This document shows positions 1 to 8,052 of a stretch of 64,000 bases of DNA, in pieces. Location of the stretch: contig NZ_JAUSVK010000001.1 of NCBI RefSeq assembly GCF_030814655.1, positions 2,871,501 through 2,935,500 of the forward strand. Reading direction: 5' to 3'. The notes beneath the pieces were generated by a model. The model worked only from the letters and a program-made list of their open reading frames with translations, ran no database searches and was not told the origin of the DNA. Both the position numbers and the translations under genes were made by a program. The number at the start of each line of letters is the position of its first letter. Positions within the stretch are counted from its first letter, which is position 1. The DNA comes from Labrys monachus (GTDB taxonomy: Bacteria > Pseudomonadota > Alphaproteobacteria > Rhizobiales > Labraceae).

Positions 1-1045
1 CGACGACGATGAGGTCGAGGCCGCGCTGGCGCTTCAGGCGCCGGGCGCGCGCCGTCAGCTGGGCGATGGCCAGGCCGCCTGTATCGTCGATGTAGAGCGG
101 CACAGACTGCATGTCCTGGCTGGCCGTCACCAGACGGCTGAACTCCTCTTCCATGAGGTCGCCGCGCCGGATCTTGTAGGAAGGCACGTTCGCCTGCTCG
201 GCGATGACGCGGGTCGCCAGCTGCTCGGCCGACATTTCCAGCGAGAAGAAGCCGACCGATCCGCCGTCCAGCGTCTTGGGCGTGCCGTCCGGCTGGATCT
301 CGAAGCGGTAGTTCTTGGCGACGTTGAAGGCGATGTTGGTGGCGAGCGAGGTCTTGCCCATGCCGGGGCGGCCGGCCAGGATGATGAGGTCGGACGGCTG
401 GAGGCCGCCCATGACGCGGTCGAGGTCGTCCAGGCCGGTCGCCAGGCCGGAAAGGTGGCCGTCGCGCTGATAGGCGGCCGACGCCATGTCGATGGCGTCC
501 TTCAGCGCATCGGAAAAGCGCGCAAAGCCGCCGTCGTAGCGGCCGCTTTCGGCCAGCGAGAACAGGCGCCGCTCGGCCTCCTCGATCTGCTCGCCGGGAG
601 GCATGTCGACGGGCGCGTCATAGGCGACGTTGACCACCTCCTCGCCGATCTGGATCAGCGAGCGGCGGATCGCGAGGTCGTAGATCGTCTGGCCGTAATC
701 GGCGGCATTGATGATCGTCGTCGCCTCGGTGGCGAGGCGGGTGAGATATTGCGAGATCGTCAGCCCGCCGATGTCCTGATCGGGACCCATGAAGGTCTTG
801 AGGGTGATCGGCGTCGCGATCTTGCCGCCGCGGACGAGGCTGGAAGTGATCTCGTAGACCTTGCGATGCAGCGGGTCGAAGAAATGGTCGGGGAGCAGGA
901 AGTCGGAGACGCGATAGAATGCCTCGTTGTTGACGAGAACGGCGCCCAGCAACGCCTGTTCGGCTTCGACATTATGCGGCGCCTGCCGATAGGCCGGGGC
1001 CTGGGCGGTGTCGAGCTTGTGGACGGTGGCTTCGTTCTGGGGCAT
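1..1045 (-). CDS. dnaB: Replicative DNA helicase DnaB (C-terminus outside window)
   Basis: This is the hexameric helicase that unwinds DNA at the replication fork. About 348 codons are visible before the gene leaves the left edge. The N-terminal primase-interaction domain begins with MPQNEATVHKLD and includes the family sequence PHNVEAEQALLGA. The RecA-like domain follows, with a Walker A loop (GRPGMGKTS) near residue 225 and the motif FFSLEMSAEQLATR. The ATG at 1045 gives a normal N-terminus, but I see no strong ribosome binding site. It lies downstream of rplI on the same strand, the usual alphaproteobacterial order. Identification is secure; only the start codon is mildly uncertain. Confidence 0.96.
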   Translation of the reverse strand, partial: MPQNEATVHKLDTAQAPAYRQAPHNVEAEQALLGAVLVNNEAFYRVSDFLLPDHFFDPLHRKVYEITSSLVRGGKIATPITLKTFMGPDQDIGGLTISQYLTRLATEATTIINAADYGQTIYDLAIRRSLIQIGEEVVNVAYDAPVDMPPGEQIEEAERRLFSLAESGRYDGGFARFSDALKDAIDMASAAYQRDGHLSGLATGLDDLDRVMGGLQPSDLIILAGRPGMGKTSLATNIAFNVAKNYRFEIQPDGTPKTLDGGSVGFFSLEMSAEQLATRVIAEQANVPSYKIRRGDLMEEEFSRLVTASQDMQSVPLYIDDTGGLAIAQLTARARRLKRQRGLDLIVV

Positions 1046-1134
1046 GCGACTCGGCTGCTGTTGGGCGGACAGTGTAGCACGGGTCGCAGGCGGGAAGGGG
1101 CGGTGCGGTTCCATCCACACTGATCCACAGGCTG

Positions 1135-1164
1135 CCGGCCGGGCAGTCGAGGCTGCCCGGCCGG
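1135..1164 (-). terminator. Strong GC hairpin between rplI and dnaB
   Basis: A perfect 12-bp inverted repeat (CCGGCCGGGCAG / CTGCCCGGCCGG) with a 6-nt loop sits just past the rplI stop codon and before dnaB. No T-run follows it on the minus strand, so it may be a weak terminator, an attenuator or an RNA-stabilising hairpin separating the ribosomal operon from dnaB. Confidence 0.5.
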
Positions 1165-1185
1165 TCGGCTCGCGAAAAGCGCGGA

Positions 1186-1758
1186 TCAGACGTCGGGCTG
1201 CTCGCCCGTGCCGGGGACGCCGGGGATCTCGACGTCTTCCGGATTCTCGTATTCGTCTTCCTCGTCGCGGGGAACGGTGACGTCCTCGCCGCGGGCCTGG
1301 CGCTCGGCTTCCTCGGGGGAACGGGCGATGTTGGCGGTGATGAAGACCTCCACTTCCGGATGGAGGTGGACGGCGACCTTGTGCACGCCGATCGTCTTGA
1401 TCGGCGTGTTGAGCACGATCTGGGAACGGGAGACGGTGAAGCCCCCGGCCGTGGCGGCGTCGGAAAGATCGCGTGCGCTCACCGAACCGTAGAGCTGGCC
1501 CGATTCGCCGGCCTGCCGGATCAGCGTCACGGTCTGGCCGTTGAGCTTGACCGCAACGGCCTCGGCTTCCTTGCGCTGTTCGAGGTTGCGGGCCTCGAGC
1601 TGCACGCGCTCGTTCTCGAAGCGCTCCTTGTTCGCCTTGGTGGCGCGCAGGGCCTTGTTGTTCGGCAGGAGGAAGTTGCGGGCATAGCCGTCCTTCACCC
1701 TGACGGTATCACCCATCTGGCCGAGCTTGGAGACGCGCTCGAGCAAAATCACTTCCAT
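1186..1758 (-). CDS. rplI: 50S ribosomal protein L9
   Basis: L9 binds 23S rRNA and bridges ribosomes through a long central helix. The protein is 190 residues, within the size usual for alphaproteobacteria. It starts [19 protein letters not shown], the conserved N-terminal domain, and continues with the family sequence [17 protein letters not shown]. An extra acidic tail rich in Asp and Glu follows residue 165. An in-frame upstream extension to 1878 was rejected because the canonical L9 start is the ATG at 1758. It belongs to the rpsF-rpsR-DUF2232-rplI cluster. Confidence 0.97.
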   Translation of the reverse strand: MEVILLERVSKLGQMGDTVRVKDGYARNFLLPNNKALRATKANKERFENERVQLEARNLEQRKEAEAVAVKLNGQTVTLIRQAGESGQLYGSVSARDLSDAATAGGFTVSRSQIVLNTPIKTIGVHKVAVHLHPEVEVFITANIARSPEEAERQARGEDVTVPRDEEDEYENPEDVEIPGVPGTGEQPDV

Positions 1759-1780
1759 GGTCTTCTCCTTCGTTTCGAGG

Positions 1781-2755
1781 TCACTTTGGTCTTTGCGGGG
1801 ATCGCGGCCAGCCACCCGGACCCGAGAGGCGCCGCAGATTGAAGATGAGATCGAGGACGCCGACGACGGCGAGCGCACCGAAGGCGAACCAGCTCATGAC
1901 GAAGCAGAGCAGATAGACGATCGCGAGCAGCATCGGCCGCGTCGCCCTGCCGCGCGTCACGAAATGCACGACGGCGAAGCCCTGCACCGAGAAGGCCCCG
2001 ATCATCGCCGCGAGCAGCAATTGCCCGGCGAGGCCGTAGATGTCCGGAAGCATCGAGACGATACCTCCGCCCGCCAGCAGCGCGAGGGCCCACCACGGCA
2101 GGCGCAAGGCGGCGACGTCGGGCCAGGGGCGGGGGAGCCGCCCCGATATGCGTGCGATGCGGGCCGAAAGCCACAGGCCGCAGAGGCTGCCGATGGTGGC
2201 CGAGATGGCCGACAGCGGCAGCGCGACATAGCTGAGCAGCCGCAGGAATGCCGTGGCATCCTCGACGTCGGGAATGACGAGGGGGTGCTCCTTCGGAATC
2301 CCGAACAGGACATGCGCGGACTCGGTGAGGGTCTGCTCCAGGCGGCTCACGATATCGGCATAGGAGGTGCTGAACGAGATCGCCGCGATGAGAACGATCG
2401 CCGCACTGAGGACGGCGGCGACGACGACGAGCGTGCCGAGGGGAATCCGCCCGCGCCCTTCATCGGCGGTCCGCCTGTCGGCGATCGCCAGATAGGCAAG
2501 ACCCCAGGCCGGAAGCGCGATGGTCACGCCGAAGGACAGGCCGTCGGATATGTCGAGGACGACCGCGAGCAGCACCATGGCCGAAACCGCGGCGACGAGG
2601 CCGGCACGATAGCCCCAGCCCAGCGTGACAAGCGTGATCGGGAGGGCCGCGAAAATCATGAGGACGACACCCATGACCGAGCCGCCCAGCGGGGCGAGCA
2701 TGAGAGCGGCGGCCGCAAGGCCCGCGCCGAGTCCGATGGGCGTTTCGCGTGTCAT
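1781..2755 (-). CDS. DUF2232-family integral membrane protein
   Basis: This is a 324-residue, strongly hydrophobic protein with roughly eight membrane segments, beginning [24 protein letters not shown]2232 (YybS-like) membrane protein between rpsR and rplI is a recurring arrangement in Rhizobiales, which supports the call as much as the sequence does. The molecular function of the family is not established. It starts 121 nt after rpsR and ends 22 nt before rplI, so it is probably cotranscribed with the ribosomal genes. Confidence 0.85.
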   Translation of the reverse strand: MTRETPIGLGAGLAAAALMLAPLGGSVMGVVLMIFAALPITLVTLGWGYRAGLVAAVSAMVLLAVVLDISDGLSFGVTIALPAWGLAYLAIADRRTADEGRGRIPLGTLVVVAAVLSAAIVLIAAISFSTSYADIVSRLEQTLTESAHVLFGIPKEHPLVIPDVEDATAFLRLLSYVALPLSAISATIGSLCGLWLSARIARISGRLPRPWPDVAALRLPWWALALLAGGGIVSMLPDIYGLAGQLLLAAMIGAFSVQGFAVVHFVTRGRATRPMLLAIVYLLCFVMSWFAFGALAVVGVLDLIFNLRRLSGPGGWPRSPQRPK

Positions 2756-2876
2756 CGTCGAGCTGTCCCGCTGTCGCGGTTAGAGGCCCTGAGGGAGCCC
2801 CAGCCATGGCCGGAACACCGGCTGACTGTCGTTGAGGAAGGAGGCGAGGCGCCGGAGCGCCCCGCCGATGGTCGGG

Positions 2877-3116
2877 TCAGCCGATCACGTAGGGCAGGAG
2901 GCCCAGGAAGCGCGAGCGCTTGATGGCCTGGGCCAGCTCGCGCTGCTTCTTGGCCGAAACGGCCGTGATGCGGGAAGGAACGATCTTGCCGCGCTCGGAA
3001 ATGTAGCGCTGCAGCAGCTTCACGTCCTTGTAGTCGATCTTCGGCGCGTTGGGGCCCGAGAACGGGCAGGTCTTGCGGCGGCGGAAGAACGGACGGCGTC
3101 CTGGTGCGGTTGCCAT
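2877..3116 (-). CDS. rpsR: 30S ribosomal protein S18
   Basis: S18 is a small-subunit platform protein that pairs with S6. The 79-residue product has the conserved core [12 protein letters not shown] followed by a [14 protein letters not shown] stretch and the basic C-terminal half that contacts 16S rRNA. The start codon lies only two bases past the rpsF stop codon, so the two genes are almost certainly translated from one message and balanced in amount. Confidence 0.98.
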   Translation of the reverse strand: MATAPGRRPFFRRRKTCPFSGPNAPKIDYKDVKLLQRYISERGKIVPSRITAVSAKKQRELAQAIKRSRFLGLLPYVIG

Positions 3117-3118
3117 GA

Positions 3119-3595
3119 TTATTCTTCTCCTCCGTCCTCGACACCCTCGCGGGGCGTTTCGAAGCGATCGCGGCGCGGGGCGCGGTCACGGTCGCCGCCG
3201 AAGCGGCCCGGTCCACCGCGGCCACCGCCGCCGAAGCCGAAGCCACGGTCGTCGTCGCGGCGGTCGTCGCGGTCGCTCTTGCGCAGCATCGCCGACTGAC
3301 CTTCTTCCAGCTCTTCGACCGCGAGGGTCAGGAAGCGGATGACGTCTTCGGAGATCGACATCTGCCGCTCGACTTCCGCGATCGCGGCGTGCGGCGCGGT
3401 GATGTTGAGCAGCGTGAAGTGCGCCTTGCGGTTCTTCTTGATACGGTACTGGAGCGATTTGACGCCCCAATATTCAGTCTTGCCGACCGAGCCGCCATTG
3501 GCTTCGATGACACCCTTGAACTGGGCGGTCAAAGCTTCGACCTGTTGAGAGGTCACATCTTGGCGAGCCAGGAAGACATGCTCGTAATTGGGCAT
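3119..3595 (-). CDS. rpsF: 30S ribosomal protein S6
   Basis: S6 binds S18 and 16S rRNA in the small-subunit platform. The ferredoxin-like core begins [19 protein letters not shown] and includes the family stretch [19 protein letters not shown]. The 158-residue product carries a disordered tail after about residue 105, rich in Arg, Asp and Gly, longer than in enterobacterial S6 but common in alphaproteobacteria. It is the first gene of the minus-strand ribosomal operon, with a candidate promoter about 170 nt upstream. Confidence 0.98.
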   Translation of the reverse strand: MPNYEHVFLARQDVTSQQVEALTAQFKGVIEANGGSVGKTEYWGVKSLQYRIKKNRKAHFTLLNITAPHAAIAEVERQMSISEDVIRFLTLAVEELEEGQSAMLRKSDRDDRRDDDRGFGFGGGGRGGPGRFGGDRDRAPRRDRFETPREGVEDGGEE

Positions 3596-3762
3596 GATAG
3601 GGCCTGTCCTCGTTACGTTTCATCGCCCGGCGCGAAGCCCCTCGTGACCCTGCAGGCCGTCGAGGAATGTCCCAGAGAGCGGAGACACGGGATGACGAGG
3701 TATCAACCTCTGCCGCGGGAGACGCGACCATCCGTTCAGCCTCCGGCCGAAGCGAAGCCGGG

Positions 3763-3791
3763 TCCTTACAGAGTTTGGCCGGACCACGCAA
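3763..3791 (-). promoter_or_regulatory. Candidate sigma-70 promoter for the rpsF operon
   Basis: Read on the minus strand, TTGCGT (3786-3791) and TAAGGA (3763-3768) are separated by 17 bases. This leaves a leader of about 160 nt before rpsF, long enough for an S6:S18-responsive leader, although I did not establish such a fold. The call rests on motif and spacing only. Confidence 0.35.
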
Positions 3792-3828
3792 GAGGAAGTT
3801 GCGGGCGGAGCCGGGACGGCGCTCGAAT

Positions 3829-4791
3829 TCAGCCGCGCCGGGGCCGTAGCGCCGATGCGAGAATGGCGGCGGCGATGACGGCGAAGGTGATCGCCATCGT
3901 CAGCACATTGTCGAATTCCCCGACCAGGCGCTCGTAGAAGATCACGAATCCGATGAAGATCAGGAGGAAGGACAGCGCCGTCTTCAGGTAATGGAAGCGG
4001 GCGATCAGTGCGTCGATGACGAAATAAAGCGCGCGCAGCCCGAGAATGGCGAAGATGTTGGAGGTGTAGACGATGAACGGGTCCCGGGTTTGCGACAGCA
4101 CGGCGGGAACGCTGTCCACCGCGAATATGATATCGGCGATGTTGATGGTCATGAACGCTGCGAACAGCGGCGTGGCGTAGCGCAGGGGCCGCCCGCTGCC
4201 GCGCTCGGGCCTGGTCACGAAGAACTTGTCGCCGTCGAACTCGCGCGTCATGCGCAGGCGTCGCATCAGCCAGTGCACGGCCGAGTTGTGGTTGAGGTCG
4301 AACTGGTGCTCGCCGCCGAACAGCATCCTGAGGCCGGTCGCGATCAGGAACACGCCGAAGATGTAGAGCAGCCAGGCGAAGCGCTCGACCGCAGCGGCCC
4401 CGACGCCGACGAACAGGCCTCGCAGCACGATCGCGGCCAGGATGCCCCAGAACAGCACGCGGTGCTGATATTCGCGCGGCACGGCGAAGAAGCTGAAGAT
4501 CACCGACATCACGAAGACGTTGTCGATCGACAGGGACTGCTCGAGCACATAGGCGGTGAAGAAGAGCGACCCCTGTCCCGCGCCGAAATAGAGCCAGACG
4601 CCCATCCCGAAGATCGCGGCAAGCGCGGTATAGCCGGCCGTCAGCGTGAGGGACTGGCGCAGCGACAGCACGGGGACGCGGCGGCTGAGATAGCCGAGAT
4701 CGAAGATTAGAACCGCACTGATGGAGGCCGCGAAGATCGCCCAGAACCAGATCGGAGCGCCGAACAGGCTGCTGCCAACGAAGAGCATCAT
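3829..4791 (-). CDS. TerC/Alx-family integral membrane protein
   Basis: The protein has about nine membrane segments and the TerC-family signatures SLSIDNVFVMSVIF and FAVDSVPAVLSQ, whose paired acidic residues lie in membrane segments. Members are linked to metal ion export, especially manganese, and to tellurite or pH stress; the substrate here is unknown. I prefer the ATG-ATG pair at 4791/4788 to the longer frame from 4836, because the hydrophobic family N-terminus begins there and a GGATGG sequence lies just upstream. It is divergent from pcsA; a second, shorter TerC paralogue follows pcsA. Confidence 0.88.
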   Translation of the reverse strand: MMLFVGSSLFGAPIWFWAIFAASISAVLIFDLGYLSRRVPVLSLRQSLTLTAGYTALAAIFGMGVWLYFGAGQGSLFFTAYVLEQSLSIDNVFVMSVIFSFFAVPREYQHRVLFWGILAAIVLRGLFVGVGAAAVERFAWLLYIFGVFLIATGLRMLFGGEHQFDLNHNSAVHWLMRRLRMTREFDGDKFFVTRPERGSGRPLRYATPLFAAFMTINIADIIFAVDSVPAVLSQTRDPFIVYTSNIFAILGLRALYFVIDALIARFHYLKTALSFLLIFIGFVIFYERLVGEFDNVLTMAITFAVIAAAILASALRPRRG

Positions 4792-4984
4792 CGACCATCC
4801 GTGGTTGCGGGGCGTTGATGGGCCTGCATTACCCAACTGTCAACCGGCGCCTGCCGCCGCCATCACGGGCCTGCAGGCCCTCGCTGCTTTTATGGGAGTA
4901 AGCGGCGGCGCAAACAAAAATTCTATAGCGCCGATGCAGTGTAACGATATGATGACCTCTCCATAATGAAGAAGCCGATCAGAA

Positions 4985-5728
4985 TTGCCTCCATCGTCGC
5001 ATCGACCTTCCGCCGAGCCCGTCAGCCCGCAGCGCCGATGGCTTGCGCTCGGCGTTCATCTGTTTACGGCCAGCGGCGTGCTGTGGGGCTTCCTCGCGCT
5101 CGTTGCTGCCGTGGGCGGGGACATCCGCAGCATGTTCCTGTGGCTGGCGCTGGCCCTGTTCGTCGACGGCATCGATGGATCGATCGCGCGCAGGATCAAC
5201 ATCACGCAGGCCGCCCCCCGCTGGTCGGGGACGGCGCTCGACCTCATCATCGACTACCTGACCTATGTGATCGTGCCGGCCTATGCGCTCTACAGTTCGG
5301 GCATGCTGGAAGGCGCCATGAACCTGATCGCCATGGCGGTGATCCTGCTCACCAGCGCGATGTATTTCGCCGACAACGAGATGAAGACCGAGGACGCTTG
5401 GTTCAAAGGCTTTCCGGCCGTATGGAACCTGATCATCTTCTACTTCTTCCTGCTTCGTCCGACCGGAATCGTCATCTTCGTGGTCGTCGCCGTGCTCGGG
5501 CTGCTCACCTTCGCGCCTTTCGTCTTCGTGCATCCGCTCAGGGTGGCCAAGCTGCGCGTGCCGACCCTGAGCCTGCTGGTGATCTGGTCGATCCTCGCGA
5601 TTTACGCCATATGGGAAAACATGGTACCTGCCGTCTGGGTGGTATGGAGCCTGTGCGTCATCGGGCTTTATTTCCTGATCCTTGGGTATTTCCGGACGGC
5701 ACCGGTGCATGATTCAACTTCTGACTGA
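4985..5728 (+). CDS. pcsA: Phosphatidylcholine synthase
   Basis: PcsA condenses choline with CDP-diacylglycerol to make phosphatidylcholine in the inner membrane, a pathway typical of host-associated alphaproteobacteria. The CDP-alcohol phosphatidyltransferase motif (DG..AR....G..LD...D) is visible as DGIDGSIARRINITQ, then GTALDLIIDYLTY. The 247-residue length and about eight hydrophobic segments fit the family. The assigned start is a TTG; an ATG at 4966 is out of frame, and no strong ribosome binding site settles the start. The end overlaps the next gene by 20 nt. Confidence 0.92.
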   Translation: MPPSSHRPSAEPVSPQRRWLALGVHLFTASGVLWGFLALVAAVGGDIRSMFLWLALALFVDGIDGSIARRINITQAAPRWSGTALDLIIDYLTYVIVPAYALYSSGMLEGAMNLIAMAVILLTSAMYFADNEMKTEDAWFKGFPAVWNLIIFYFFLLRPTGIVIFVVVAVLGLLTFAPFVFVHPLRVAKLRVPTLSLLVIWSILAIYAIWENMVPAVWVVWSLCVIGLYFLILGYFRTAPVHDSTSD

Positions 5729-6449
5729 TCCGCAGGCCTGGGCCGCGCTCGTCACGCTCACGGCCATGGAGATCATCCTCGGCATCGACAACGTCGTCTT
5801 CATCTCCGTGCTGGTTTCGAAGCTGCCGGCCGATGAGGCGCGTCGTGCCCGTTCGACGGGGCTGCTGCTCGCCCTCGTCTTCCGCATCGCGCTGCTGTTC
5901 TGCCTGACATGGCTGATCGGGCTGACCGATCCGGTCCTGACGGTGTACGGGCTGGGCTTGTCCTGGCGCGATCTGATCCTGATCGCGGGCGGCCTGTTCC
6001 TGCTCTTCAAGGCCACGCACGAGATCCACAACGAATTCGAGCATGACGACGGGGAGCCCGAGCCTGCCCGCATGGGCGCCGCCTTCACCGGCGTGATCCT
6101 GCAGGTCGCGGTCATCGACATCGTCTTCTCGGTCGATTCCATCGTCACCGCGATCGGCATGGCCCAGCAATTGCCGATCATGATCGCGGCCGTCGTCATG
6201 GCCATGATCTTCATGTATGCGGCGTCGGGGCCGATCGGCGGCTTCATCCACCGGCATCCGACCACCAAGGTCCTGGCTCTCGCCTTCCTGATGCTGATCG
6301 GCGTGTCGCTGGTCGCCGACGGCGTCGGCATGCATATCCCCCGGGGATATATTTATTTCGCCATGGCTTTTGCGGCCGGCGTCGAGACGATCAATGTTCT
6401 CGCGAAACAGCGGCGGGCCGCGCAGAAAGCCCGCTCCCGCGCACCCTGA
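5709..6449 (+). CDS. TerC-family membrane protein (second copy)
   Basis: This is a 246-residue TerC-family protein with about seven membrane segments. The paired acidic signatures are EIILGIDNVVFISVL near the N-terminus and DIVFSVDSIVTAIGM in the second half, separated by a short charged cytoplasmic loop (residues around 115-125). The ATG at 5709 sits inside the end of pcsA, so translation is probably coupled. The family is associated with metal or tellurite stress; the substrate is unknown. It shares little beyond the family motifs with the longer TerC at 3829-4791. Confidence 0.88.
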   Translation: MIQLLTDPQAWAALVTLTAMEIILGIDNVVFISVLVSKLPADEARRARSTGLLLALVFRIALLFCLTWLIGLTDPVLTVYGLGLSWRDLILIAGGLFLLFKATHEIHNEFEHDDGEPEPARMGAAFTGVILQVAVIDIVFSVDSIVTAIGMAQQLPIMIAAVVMAMIFMYAASGPIGGFIHRHPTTKVLALAFLMLIGVSLVADGVGMHIPRGYIYFAMAFAAGVETINVLAKQRRAAQKARSRAP

Positions 6450-6474
6450 TCAACGTCAATCATAGGAGGTCCCC

Positions 6475-7449
6475 ATGCCCTCAGCCATTCGCGTCCATGA
6501 GACAGGCGGCCCTGAAGTCCTCACCTTCGAGGATGTCCCGACGCCAGCGCCGGGGCCGGGCGAGGTCCTGCTTCGCCAGCATGCCTGCGGCATCAACTAT
6601 ATCGACACCTATTATCGGTCCGGCCTCTACAAGGCGCCGACGATGCCTTTCACCCTGGGCGCCGAGGGCGCCGGCGAGGTCGTCGCCGTGGGCGAGGGCG
6701 TGACGCTCTTCAAGGTCGGCGACCGGGGCGCCTATTCCGGCGCCATCGGCAGCTATGCCGCCGAGCGGGTCTATCCGGCGGACCGTCTCGTGCCGCTGCC
6801 GGATTCGATTTCCTATGAACAGGCCGCCGGCATGATGCTCAAGGGCATGACGGCGCAATATCTCGTGCGCCGGACCTTCAAGGTCGAGAAGGGGCATATC
6901 GTCCTGGTGCATGCGGCCGCCGGCGGCGTCGGCCTCATCCTGTGCCAGTGGGCGAAAGCGCTGGGCGCCACGGTGATCGGCACGGTGGGATCGGAAGAAA
7001 AGGCCGAACTCGCCCGGGCCAACGGCGCCGACCACACCATTCTCTATCGCACCGAGGATTGGGTGAAGCGGGTGGAAGAGGTGACGGCCGGCGCCAAATG
7101 CGACGTCGTCTATGACGGCGTCGGCAAGGACACCTATCCGGGCTCGCTCGACTGCCTGCGCCCTCTCGGCATGTGGGTTTCCTTCGGCAACGCCTCCGGC
7201 CCCGTCCCGCCCGTGCCGATGCTGACGTTGGCGCAGAAGGGTTCCCTGTTCGCAACGAGGCCGACGCTCGGGACCTATATCGCCAGGCGCGAGGACCTGC
7301 TCGCCACCGCCAATGATCTCTTCGCCGCGATCTCGTCGGGAGCGGTCAGGATCCCGGTCAACCAGCGCTATGCCCTCAAGGATGCGCGCAAGGCGCATGA
7401 GGACCTCGAGGGGCGGGGGACGACCGGCTCCTCGATCCTGCTGCCCTGA
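6475..7449 (+). CDS. NADPH:quinone oxidoreductase (zeta-crystallin type)
   Basis: This is a cytosolic zinc-independent medium-chain reductase that reduces quinones with NADPH. The 324-residue protein has the GroES-like N-terminal half with GINYIDTYYRSGLY, and a Rossmann domain with the nucleotide motif HAAAGGVGLILCQWAKALGA. No structural-zinc cysteine cluster is present, as expected of QorA-type enzymes. A very good ribosome binding site (AGGAGG) lies 6 nt upstream of the ATG. It is 25 nt after the TerC gene on the same strand. Confidence 0.9.
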   Translation: MPSAIRVHETGGPEVLTFEDVPTPAPGPGEVLLRQHACGINYIDTYYRSGLYKAPTMPFTLGAEGAGEVVAVGEGVTLFKVGDRGAYSGAIGSYAAERVYPADRLVPLPDSISYEQAAGMMLKGMTAQYLVRRTFKVEKGHIVLVHAAAGGVGLILCQWAKALGATVIGTVGSEEKAELARANGADHTILYRTEDWVKRVEEVTAGAKCDVVYDGVGKDTYPGSLDCLRPLGMWVSFGNASGPVPPVPMLTLAQKGSLFATRPTLGTYIARREDLLATANDLFAAISSGAVRIPVNQRYALKDARKAHEDLEGRGTTGSSILLP

Positions 7450-7483
7450 TCTGACGATCGGCCGGATCGAATCGGGAGGGACG

Positions 7484-7879
7484 ATGACGCTCGAACCGCT
7501 TCTCGCCGCTCCGGCCGTCATCCAGCTGCATGTCGCCGCCGCGGCCGGGGCGTTCCTGCTCGGTCTCGCCCAGTTCGCCATGCCGAAGGGCACGCCGCGC
7601 CATCGCGCCGTCGGCTATGTCTGGGTCTGGCTGATGGCCGTGCTGGCCGTGTCGAGTTTTTGGATCCACCAGATCCGTCTCGTCGGGCCGTTCAGCCCGA
7701 TCCATCTCCTTTCGATGCTGACCCTCGTCGGTTTGCCGCGCGCGGTGTGGCTGGCCCGCCACGGCCGGATCGCGGCCCATCGCCGGCTGATGCTGGTCCT
7801 CTTCTTCTTCGCGCTGATCGGCGCCGGCATATTCACCCTGCTGCCCGGCCGCCTGATGTACGCCGTGGTTTTCGGATAG
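7484..7879 (+). CDS. Small four-helix membrane protein, DUF2306-like
   Basis: The 131-residue protein has about four membrane segments and a periodic pattern of histidines and arginines (HVAAAAGAF, KGTPRHRAVGYVW, HGRIAAHRRLM). This resembles the DUF2306 family, whose biochemical role is unknown. A GGGAGGG ribosome binding site precedes the ATG at 7484, which is why I reject a longer frame extending back into the quinone reductase gene. It lies 34 nt after that gene and may be cotranscribed with it. Confidence 0.75.
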   Translation: MTLEPLLAAPAVIQLHVAAAAGAFLLGLAQFAMPKGTPRHRAVGYVWVWLMAVLAVSSFWIHQIRLVGPFSPIHLLSMLTLVGLPRAVWLARHGRIAAHRRLMLVLFFFALIGAGIFTLLPGRLMYAVVFG

Positions 7880-8052
7880 GGCGGGGAAGATCCAATCACC
7901 GTGAACGTCGCCTGCGGTTGCCGGGCAGCCCTCCCACCCCTCTCGTCAGGCTCTTCTCAACCTGAATTCGGAGCCCGGCGCCGGGCGACGCTGTTGTGGT
8001 GCGACTCTTTGGAATGGGCTAGAACGAGCGATCGGAATCTGTTCGAGGCGAT